From Oscillospiraceae bacterium (GTDB taxonomy: Bacteria > Bacillota > Clostridia > Oscillospirales > Oscillospiraceae): DNA of 40,372 bases. The notes below the pieces were generated by a model. The model saw nothing but the letters and a program-made list of their open reading frames with translations. It did not search any database and was not told where the DNA came from. This document shows positions 24,822 through 31,327 of the stretch, piece by piece (the stretch's first letter is position 1; each line of letters begins with the position of its first letter). The stretch covers positions 1 to 40,372 of the forward strand of contig JAFSEW010000063.1 in NCBI GenBank assembly GCA_017435525.1, written 5' to 3'. The translations under genes were made by a program, and so were the position numbers.

Positions 24822-25166
24822 ATGTATTGCATGAAATGCGGTAAGGAAATTAAGGAGAATCGGGTGTTCTGCGAGGCCTGTCTGGTGATTATGGAGAAGT
24901 ACCCGGTCAAACCCGGTGTCCATATCCAGCTTCCCCAGCGGCCTGTTTCCACTGCCGGTAAACCTGTTTCCCGGAAGCGGATTCTTAGCCAGGATGAGCA
25001 AATCCAGCGGCTGCGCCGCAACATCAAGCGGCTGTGCCTTGCGCTGGTGTGCTGCATTCTCGCGTTGGGTCTTACCGTCACCATGCTGGTGAACACGGTG
25101 GCCGAGCAAAAAGCCAACGCTTCCATCGGTAAGAACTATTATACCGTCGGCGAAAGCAATCCCTGA
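24822..25166 (+). CDS. Small zinc-ribbon membrane protein upstream of parA
   Basis: The 114-residue protein begins with a four-cysteine zinc ribbon (C3-x2-C6 and C17-x2-C20, MYCMKCGKEI). A basic linker follows (about 45-70, with RRNIKR), then one membrane segment (about 71-90) and a short extracellular tail. The fold predicts a membrane-tethered metal-binding or nucleic-acid-near protein; no function is known. AGGAGG lies 9 nt before the ATG. Its TGA is directly followed by the first parS site, and the gene probably shares a transcript with parA. I do not recognise a named family beyond zinc ribbon. Confidence 0.7.
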   Translation: MYCMKCGKEIKENRVFCEACLVIMEKYPVKPGVHIQLPQRPVSTAGKPVSRKRILSQDEQIQRLRRNIKRLCLALVCCILALGLTVTMLVNTVAEQKANASIGKNYYTVGESNP

Positions 25167-25182
25167 TGTTTCACGTGAAACA
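25167..25182. other. parS: parS site 1
   Basis: The 16-bp perfect palindrome TGTTTCACGTGAAACA differs by one base from the commonly cited B. subtilis site TGTTCCACGTGAAACA. It lies between the zinc-ribbon stop and parA. ParB is expected to load here. Confidence 0.93.
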
Positions 25183-25195
25183 TTCCCTTTCGCAA

Positions 25196-25211
25196 TGTTT
25201 CATGTGAAACA
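25196..25211. other. parS: parS site 2 (variant)
   Basis: TGTTTCATGTGAAACA is the same 16-mer with one central change (C to T), 13 bp downstream of site 1. Two sites this close, 30 bp before the parA start, could also place ParB over the parA leader. Confidence 0.85.
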
Positions 25212-25241
25212 TTGCAACAGCTACATAGAAGGAGAAACGCA

Positions 25242-25997
25242 ATGGGCAAGATTATTGCCGTAGTAAACCAAAAAGGCGGCGTTGGCAAGACCACCTCGGC
25301 AGTGAATCTCACCGCCGCTCTGACAGAGTGCGGCAAGCGGGTCCTGCTCTGTGATTTTGATCCTCAGGCAAACGCCACCTCCGGTCTTGGTATCAATCGG
25401 AAGAAAATAACAAAAACTGTATATGATGTGGTGATTAACGATATTCCTGCCAAGGAAGCCGTGATCTCCACAAAGCACGGCGATGTGCTGCCTTCCACCG
25501 CAGACCTGGCCGGTGCCGGTGTGGAACTGATCTCCATGCCGGATGCCAACTATCGTCTGGCCAAAGCACTGACAACGCTGAAGGATCAGTACGATGCCAT
25601 TCTTATCGACTGTCCCCCTTCTCTGGAACTGCTGACCATCAACGCGCTGGCGGCAGCTGACAGCATTCTGGTTCCGGTACAATGCGAATACTACGCGCTG
25701 GAGGGTCTGTCCGATCTGATGTCTACCCTGCGTCTGATTAAGCAGCGGATCAATCCAAAACTGGAGATCTTCGGTGTTGCCCTGACCATGTTCGACGGCC
25801 GCACCAATTTCTCCACCCAGGTGGCACAGGAGGTGCGCCGTCACTTCCCCGGCAAGGTGTTCGCTACCGTAATCCCCAGAAATATCCGGTTGGCGGAAGC
25901 GCCCAGTCACGGTCTTCCCGTCACCGCCTATGACCGAAGCAGCCGCGGCTCTCAAGCCTACAGAGACATGGCCGCCGAGATCATCAAAAAACTCTGA
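25242..25997 (+). CDS. parA: Chromosome partitioning ATPase ParA (Soj)
   Basis: The 251-residue protein is a short, chromosomal ParA with the deviant Walker A KGGVGKTT at residues 11-18, the DFDPQANATSGLG block and Walker B ILIDCPPSLELLT near 120. It binds DNA nonspecifically as an ATP dimer and is driven by ParB at parS; in Bacillus, Soj also regulates DnaA. GAAGGAG precedes the ATG. parB starts 13 bp after the stop. Confidence 0.97.
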   Translation: MGKIIAVVNQKGGVGKTTSAVNLTAALTECGKRVLLCDFDPQANATSGLGINRKKITKTVYDVVINDIPAKEAVISTKHGDVLPSTADLAGAGVELISMPDANYRLAKALTTLKDQYDAILIDCPPSLELLTINALAAADSILVPVQCEYYALEGLSDLMSTLRLIKQRINPKLEIFGVALTMFDGRTNFSTQVAQEVRRHFPGKVFATVIPRNIRLAEAPSHGLPVTAYDRSSRGSQAYRDMAAEIIKKL

Positions 25998-26010
25998 AGA
26001 GGTGATTCCT

Positions 26011-26874
26011 ATGGCTTCCCAAAAGGGCCTTGGTAAAGGCTTGGGTGCGCTTCTGGGTGATTTCAGCGAAGTCTCCACCGAGCAATCCCCCTATCGCCTG
26101 CTGCCCATCTATAAAATAGAACCCAATCCGGATCAGCCCCGGCAGGACTTCGATCAGGAAGAACTGGAAGCGCTTTCCTTGTCCATCGCAGAGCACGGCG
26201 TGGTGCAGCCCCTGACTGTCCGGGAGCTGAGCACCGGCTATTACCAGATCATCGCCGGTGAACGCCGCTGGCGTGCCGCACGGCTGGCAAACTTAAGTGA
26301 GATTCCCGCTGTGGTTATGGAAGCCGATGATAAAAAGGCAATGGAGCTGGCTCTCATTGAAAATCTCCAGCGTCAGGATCTGAACCCTGTGGAAGAAGCA
26401 CTGGGCTACCGCAGTCTCATGGCAGATTACGGCATGACCCAGGAAGAAACCGCACAGCGGGTCGGCAAGTCCCGTCCCACTGTAGCAAATGCCCTGCGTC
26501 TTTTAAACCTCTGTCCCGAAGTGCTGGCAGTGCTGCGCAAGGGAGCGATTTCCGCAGGACACGCCCGGGCAATCCTCACCCTGAAAACCCCCAGAGAGCA
26601 GCAGGAAGTTGCCCAAAAGGTGTGCGCGCTGGATCTGTCCGTTCGTCAGACTGAGCTCCTGTGCAAAAACATGGGCAAGGCCCCTGTAAAAGAAGAAAAG
26701 CAAACCAATATGGCTGTAGACTATGTGGCAGAGTGCGAAAAGAACCTGTCTAAACAGTTAGGCCGGGGGGTTAAGATTATCAACGGCAAGCGCAAAGGCA
26801 AATTTGAACTGGAATTCTACGGGCAGGAAGATCTGCAGAATCTTCTGGACGCCCTGATGAAATTAGGGAGGTAA
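26011..26874 (+). CDS. parB: Chromosome partitioning protein ParB (Spo0J)
   Basis: The 287-residue protein begins KGLGKGLGALLGD, the ParA-stimulating N-terminal motif. It has the CTPase arginine patch GERRWRAAR (residues 83-91) and the helix-turn-helix (about 140-170, MTQEETAQRVGKSRPTVANAL) that reads parS. The C-terminal dimerisation part ends in KRKGKFELEFYGQEDL. ParB loads at parS and slides as a CTP clamp to organise the origin region. In spore formers it also affects sporulation checkpoints. Confidence 0.97.
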   Translation: MASQKGLGKGLGALLGDFSEVSTEQSPYRLLPIYKIEPNPDQPRQDFDQEELEALSLSIAEHGVVQPLTVRELSTGYYQIIAGERRWRAARLANLSEIPAVVMEADDKKAMELALIENLQRQDLNPVEEALGYRSLMADYGMTQEETAQRVGKSRPTVANALRLLNLCPEVLAVLRKGAISAGHARAILTLKTPREQQEVAQKVCALDLSVRQTELLCKNMGKAPVKEEKQTNMAVDYVAECEKNLSKQLGRGVKIINGKRKGKFELEFYGQEDLQNLLDALMKLGR

Positions 26875-26878
26875 CACC

Positions 26879-27079
26879 ATGGAAAAGAAACTGTACCGCA
26901 GCACCCAGAACAAGATGATCGCCGGTGTATGCTCCGGCCTGGCAGAGTATATCAATATTGATCCCACTATTATTCGTGTCATCTGGGCCCTGATTGGCCT
27001 TACCGGTACGGGCCTGATCGCCTACCTGGTCTGCGCCCTGATCATTCCCGAAAAACCCAGCAATATTATTGATGCATAA
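26879..27079 (+). CDS. Small PspC domain membrane protein
   Basis: The 66-residue protein is almost only a PspC domain: KKLYRSTQNKMIAGVCSGLA and YINIDPTIIRVIWALIGLTG, with one to two membrane helices at the end. PspC proteins are linked to envelope stress and membrane integrity; short versions like this have no known partner. GGGAGG lies before the ATG, and the gene sits 4 bp after parB and 20 bp before serS. Confidence 0.9.
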   Translation: MEKKLYRSTQNKMIAGVCSGLAEYINIDPTIIRVIWALIGLTGTGLIAYLVCALIIPEKPSNIIDA

Positions 27080-27099
27080 CCATAAGAGAGGTAATAAAC

Positions 27100-28431
27100 A
27101 TGTTAGACATTCGTAAAATCAAGGAAAATCCCGATGCAGTGAAGGCCGGTCTGAAGGCAAAGGAAGTGGACTGCGACGCCGTCGTAGACAGAATTCTGGA
27201 GCTGGATGTGCAGATCCGCGGACTGAAGACTTCCACTGAGACCAAAACTGCCGAAAAGAACAAGCTGGCCAAGGAAAACGGCAAGCTGTTCGGCCAGAAG
27301 AAAGGCGCAGAGAAGCAGGGTAAGGATACCGGTGAAATCGATGCCATCATCGAAAAGAACAAGGCTGCCTCCATCGCACTGGACGCTTCCATCGCCGATG
27401 AAGCTGCCCAGCTGAAGGAGCTGAATGTGGAATTCCGCACCGCCATGCTGAGCCTGCCCAATCTGCCCGATGCCGACCTGCTGCCCGGCGGCAAGGAAAA
27501 CAACGAGCCCCTGCGCTATGTGGGCAAGAAGCCCGAATTTGATTTTGAGCCCAAGCACCATGTGGATCTGTGCACCGACCTGGGTCTGATTGACTATGAG
27601 CGGGGCGTCAAGCTGGCAGGTGCCGGCAACTGGATGTATACCGGCATGGGCGCCCGTCTGGAGTGGGCTCTGCTGAACTACTTCATCGACACCCACACCG
27701 CTGACGGCTATGACTTCATCCTGCCTCCTCACATGCTGGAGTACATGTGCGGCGAAACCGCAGGTCAGTTCCCCAAGTTTGCCGACGAAGTCTACAAGAT
27801 CTCCAACCCCACCGATGACCGCACGCACTATATGCTGCCCACCGCTGAGGCTGCTCTGTGCTCCATCTACCGGGATGAGATTCTCTCCGAGGCTGATCTG
27901 CCCAAGAAGCTCTTCGCTTACACCCCCTGCTTCCGCCGTGAGGCCGGTTCTCACCGTGCAGATGAGCGTGGTATGGTCCGTGGCCACCAGTTCAACAAGG
28001 TAGAGATGTTCCAGTTCTGCAAGCCCGAGGATTCCGACGCTGCTTTTGAAGAGCTGGTGACCAAGGCTGAAAAGCTGGTGGAAGGTCTGGGCTTCCATTT
28101 CCGCACCGTGAAGCTGGCCGCAGGCGACTGCTCCGCATCCATGGCCAGAACCTACGACATTGAGATCCTGATCCCCTCCATGGACGGCTACAAGGAAGTT
28201 TCTTCCGTGTCCAACGCCCGGGATTATCAGGCCCGCCGCGGCAACATCCGCTTCCGCCGCGAGGCCACCGGCAAGCCCGAATTCCTGCATACCCTCAATG
28301 GCTCCGGCCTGGCAACTTCCCGTATTTTCCCCGCTCTGGTGGAACAGAACCAGCGTGCTGACGGCTCCATCGTGGTTCCTGAGTGCCTGCGTAAGTACCT
28401 GGGCGGTCTGGAGATTATTGAAAAGAAGTAA
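27100..28431 (+). CDS. serS: Seryl-tRNA synthetase, divergent clostridial type
   Basis: The 443-residue class II synthetase has the N-terminal coiled-coil arm (about 25-110) that binds the long variable arm of tRNA(Ser), and catalytic motifs 2 (CFRREAGSHRADERG, then HQFNKVEMF) and 3 (LNGSGLATSRIFPALVEQ). The motif 2 loop reads GSHRADERG where E. coli has GSYGRDTRG, and motif 3 has ATSRIF instead of AVGRTL. This marks a different SerRS branch. It is the only serS in the window. No T-box leader is present; it follows the PspC gene with a 20-bp gap. Confidence 0.94.
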   Translation: MLDIRKIKENPDAVKAGLKAKEVDCDAVVDRILELDVQIRGLKTSTETKTAEKNKLAKENGKLFGQKKGAEKQGKDTGEIDAIIEKNKAASIALDASIADEAAQLKELNVEFRTAMLSLPNLPDADLLPGGKENNEPLRYVGKKPEFDFEPKHHVDLCTDLGLIDYERGVKLAGAGNWMYTGMGARLEWALLNYFIDTHTADGYDFILPPHMLEYMCGETAGQFPKFADEVYKISNPTDDRTHYMLPTAEAALCSIYRDEILSEADLPKKLFAYTPCFRREAGSHRADERGMVRGHQFNKVEMFQFCKPEDSDAAFEELVTKAEKLVEGLGFHFRTVKLAAGDCSASMARTYDIEILIPSMDGYKEVSSVSNARDYQARRGNIRFRREATGKPEFLHTLNGSGLATSRIFPALVEQNQRADGSIVVPECLRKYLGGLEIIEKK

Positions 28432-28446
28432 GAAAGGAAGATCCAC

Positions 28447-28944
28447 ATGAAGAAAGCAGTCAAGAAGCCCGCATGGTGGGATGAGTTTATCACTTTTGCC
28501 GTAAAGGGTAACGCCATGGCGCTGGCCGTTGGTACTATCATCGGCGGTGCCTTCTCCACCATCACCAAGAGCCTGACCAACGACCTGATCATGCCCGTTG
28601 TCAATATCTTCATGGGCGGCGCAGACTTCAGCGAAGCCAAAATCGCCCTGCCCAGAATGCCCTGGGTAGAGCCCACCTATGAGACTGTTGTGAACGAAGC
28701 CGGTGAAGAAGTTGTGCAGGAAGTTCTGAACTACCTGACCTACGGCAACTTCATTTCCGCCATCATCAATTTTGCAATTCTGGCTCTGGTTGTGTTCTGG
28801 CTGGTGAAGGGTCTGAATAAGCTGGCAGCCATCGGCAAGAAGAAGGAAGAGGAAGCCGCAGCCGCCGAGCCCCCCGCACCTCCCGCTCCCTCTGCCGAGG
28901 AAGTTCTGCTCACCGAGATCCGGGATCTGCTGAAAGAAAAATAA
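28447..28944 (+). CDS. mscL: Large-conductance mechanosensitive channel
   Basis: The 165-residue protein has the amphipathic N-terminal helix and pore helix (FAVKGNAMALAVGTIIGGAF, then NDLIMPVV), an extended periplasmic-type loop (about 60-95, with the acidic stretch TVVNEAGEEVVQEV), the second membrane helix (NFAILALVVFWLVKGLNKL) and a Pro/Ala-rich linker to a C-terminal helix. It opens under membrane tension as an emergency valve. It starts 15 bp after serS. No terminator is visible before the next promoter. Confidence 0.95.
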   Translation: MKKAVKKPAWWDEFITFAVKGNAMALAVGTIIGGAFSTITKSLTNDLIMPVVNIFMGGADFSEAKIALPRMPWVEPTYETVVNEAGEEVVQEVLNYLTYGNFISAIINFAILALVVFWLVKGLNKLAAIGKKKEEEAAAAEPPAPPAPSAEEVLLTEIRDLLKEK

Positions 28945-28974
28945 GAAAAAAATCCCATATCTTCCGTTTCTCTA

Positions 28975-29003
28975 TTGCAAAACCCTGATTAAATTGCTAT
29001 AAT
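28975..29003 (+). promoter_or_regulatory. Promoter of the Stn-type redox operon
   Basis: TTGCAA and a perfect TATAAT are separated by 17 bp, with TGC as extended -10. It is the best sigma-A promoter in the window, in line with the codon bias of the genes it drives. Confidence 0.9.
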
Positions 29004-29020
29004 AATTTTTGGTCAAATTT

Positions 29021-29043
29021 TATCGATATAAGAAACATCGATA
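29021..29043. promoter_or_regulatory. Candidate operator in the redox operon leader
   Basis: A perfect inverted repeat TATCGAT-N9-ATCGATA lies about 10-30 bp downstream of the expected transcription start and 16 bp before the AAAGGAG site. It does not match the Rex or Fur consensus that I know. The regulator is unknown. Confidence 0.55.
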
Positions 29044-29074
29044 GAAAATAAAAATTTCAAAAGGAGTGACCTCC

Positions 29075-29563
29075 ATGTGCTGCAACCACAAGAGTGTGGA
29101 TCTGAGCCTGCTGAATGACGTGCTGGAGCACTATGCTGACGTCAAGGGCAGCCTCATTACCATACTGCAAAAGACCCAGGATATTTACGGTTACGTCCCC
29201 ATCGATGCTGTGTATCACATTGCTGAGCGTACCGGCCTGACTCCTGCCAAGATTATGGGCGTTGCTACATTCTATTCTCAGTTCCGCTTTACCGCTGTGG
29301 GTAAGTATCTGATCATGGTTTGTAAGGGTACCGCCTGCTATGTCAACGGTGCTGAGCGCATCATCGATGCCATCAGCGAAGAGCTGGGTATCGGCAACAA
29401 CGAGACCACTGAGGACGGCCTGTTCAGCCTCAGCATCGTCTCCTGCCTGGGCTGCTGCTCCCTGGCTCCCGTTATGATGATCAACGAGGATACCTACGGT
29501 TCTCTGACCCCCGATAAGGTCAAGACCATCCTGCGCGACATCCGCAAGAAGGAGGGCATGTAA
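29075..29563 (+). CDS. NuoE-like [2Fe-2S] subunit of Stn-type electron-bifurcating transhydrogenase
   Basis: The 162-residue protein has a helical N-terminus and a thioredoxin-like [2Fe-2S] domain with ligands C83-x4-C88 and C124-x3-C128, as in NuoE/HydC/HndA. GVATFYSQFRF is also a family hallmark. It should pass electrons between the flavin subunit and the other Fe-S centres. AAAGGAG lies about 9 nt before the ATG at 29075. The stop overlaps the ATG of the next gene (TAATG). The identity as a NuoE-type subunit is secure; the complex assignment rests on the neighbours. Confidence 0.93.
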   Translation: MCCNHKSVDLSLLNDVLEHYADVKGSLITILQKTQDIYGYVPIDAVYHIAERTGLTPAKIMGVATFYSQFRFTAVGKYLIMVCKGTACYVNGAERIIDAISEELGIGNNETTEDGLFSLSIVSCLGCCSLAPVMMINEDTYGSLTPDKVKTILRDIRKKEGM

Positions 29564-31314
29564 TGAGCACTCGTATTGTTGTAGGCCAGGGTAGCTGCGG
29601 TCTGGCCGCCGGCGCTGGTGCCGTGTATGCCGCACTGGAGGAAAAGCTGAACGGCGCTGCCTCCCTGTCCATTACCGGTTGTATCGGTATTTGCTACCTG
29701 GAGCCCATCGTCGATGTCTATGCTGAAGATGGCACCCTGTACCGCTGCGTGCAGGTGAAGCCTGAGAATGCTGAGACCATCGTCAATGCTGTGGCCCAGA
29801 ATGATTTCTCCCTGCTCAATGACCTGGTCATCAAGGAAGAAGATGCTCAGTTCCTGAGCAAGCAGACCCGTATTGCCCTGCGGCACTGCGGTCTGATCAA
29901 CCCCGACGAGATCGACGCTTACACCGCTGATGACGGCTACAAGGCTCTGGAGAAGGTCCTGAAGACCATGACTCCCGAGGATGTCATCGAAGAGATCAAG
30001 GTCTCCGGTCTGGGCGGCCGCGGTGGTGCAGGCTTCCCCACCTGGTTCAAGTGGAATGCAGCCCGTCAGAGCCCCGGCGAAGAGAAGTACCTGATCTGTA
30101 ACGCCGACGAAGGTGACCCCGGTGCATTCATGGACCGTGCTGTCATCGAGTCTGACCCCCATAACCTGATCGAAGGTATGCTGATCGGTGCCTACGCTAT
30201 CGGCGCCAAGGAAGCTATCGTTTACGTCCGTGCCGAGTATCCTCTGGCAATCGTCCGTCTGACCAACGCCATCAAGCAGGCTGAGGAAAAGGGCTACCTG
30301 GGTGAGAACATCCTGGGCACCGGCTTCAGCTGCAAGATGCGCATCAAGGCCGGCGCAGGCGCATTCGTCTGCGGTGAGGAAACTGCTCTGATCGAGTCTC
30401 TGGAAGGCAGCCGTGGTATGCCTCGCCTGAAGCCTCCCTTCCCCGCACAGGCCGGTTACTGGCTGAAGCCCTCCAACATCAACAACGTTGAGACCTTCGC
30501 CAACATCGCATGGATCATCAACAACGGCGGCCCCGCATTCGCTGCTATGGGCACCGAGAACTCCAAGGGCACCAAGGTCTTCGCCGTCACCGGTAAGGTG
30601 AACCGCTCCGGCCTGGTGGAAATCCCCATGGGCAAGACCCTGCGCGATGTTATCTTTGACATCGCCGGCGGCATCCGCGGCGGCCATGAGTTCAAGGCTG
30701 TGCAGCTGGGCGGCCCCTCCGGCGGCTGTATCCCCGCTCACCTGCTGGACACCGTTATCGACTACCGCGCTCTGGGCGCTACCGGCGCTATCATGGGCTC
30801 CGGCGGTATGGTCGTTATGGACGAGACCACCTGTATGGTGGGTATCGCCAAGTTCTTCCTGGAGTTCACTACCCGCGAGTCCTGTGGTAAGTGTGTCCAC
30901 TGCCGTATCGGCACCAAGCGTCTGTCCGAGATCCTGGAGCGCATCGTCAAGGGTGAGGGCAAGGCCGGTGACATCGAGCTGCTGGAAGAGCTGTGCACCA
31001 CCATCAAGGACGGCGCACTGTGCGGCCTGGGCCAGACTGCTCCCAACCCCGTACTTACCACTATCCGCTACTTCCGTAACGAGTACGAAGCACATATCAA
31101 TGAGAAGAAGTGCCCCGCTAAGGAGTGCCCCGCTCTGCTGACCTACTCCATCGATCCCGAGAAGTGCATCGGCTGCAGCCTGTGTGCCAAGAAGTGCCCC
31201 GTGGGCGCTATCACCGGCGAGCTGAAGAAGACCTACAGCATCGATCCCAACGTCTGTATCCGCTGCGGCCAGTGTATCCATTCCTGCCGCAAGGGTGCAG
31301 TTGTTGTGGAATAA
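29563..31314 (+). CDS. NuoF-like FMN/NADH subunit of Stn-type transhydrogenase
   Basis: The 583-residue protein is a HydB/NuoF type. An N-terminal thioredoxin-like part (about 1-85) precedes the FMN/NAD fold with GLGGRGGAGFPTW near 147 and CNADEGDPGAFMDR. A [4Fe-4S] site follows in ESCGKCVHCRIG, and a C-terminal two-cluster ferredoxin ends it (CIGCSLCAKKCP and CIRCGQCIHSC). It is the expected site of NADH oxidation and the bifurcating flavin. Translation is coupled to the NuoE gene, and the next gene starts 13 bp after its stop. Codons strongly prefer CGT/CGC, GGT/GGC and TAC, unlike nearby genes with many CGG, which suggests high expression. Confidence 0.93.
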   Translation: MSTRIVVGQGSCGLAAGAGAVYAALEEKLNGAASLSITGCIGICYLEPIVDVYAEDGTLYRCVQVKPENAETIVNAVAQNDFSLLNDLVIKEEDAQFLSKQTRIALRHCGLINPDEIDAYTADDGYKALEKVLKTMTPEDVIEEIKVSGLGGRGGAGFPTWFKWNAARQSPGEEKYLICNADEGDPGAFMDRAVIESDPHNLIEGMLIGAYAIGAKEAIVYVRAEYPLAIVRLTNAIKQAEEKGYLGENILGTGFSCKMRIKAGAGAFVCGEETALIESLEGSRGMPRLKPPFPAQAGYWLKPSNINNVETFANIAWIINNGGPAFAAMGTENSKGTKVFAVTGKVNRSGLVEIPMGKTLRDVIFDIAGGIRGGHEFKAVQLGGPSGGCIPAHLLDTVIDYRALGATGAIMGSGGMVVMDETTCMVGIAKFFLEFTTRESCGKCVHCRIGTKRLSEILERIVKGEGKAGDIELLEELCTTIKDGALCGLGQTAPNPVLTTIRYFRNEYEAHINEKKCPAKECPALLTYSIDPEKCIGCSLCAKKCPVGAITGELKKTYSIDPNVCIRCGQCIHSCRKGAVVVE

Positions 31315-31327
31315 GGAGGGCCTAACG

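Noticed and set aside
27080-27099. T-box leader before serS
   Set aside because: Only 20 bp separate it from the PspC gene, and no T-box sequence or terminator is present.
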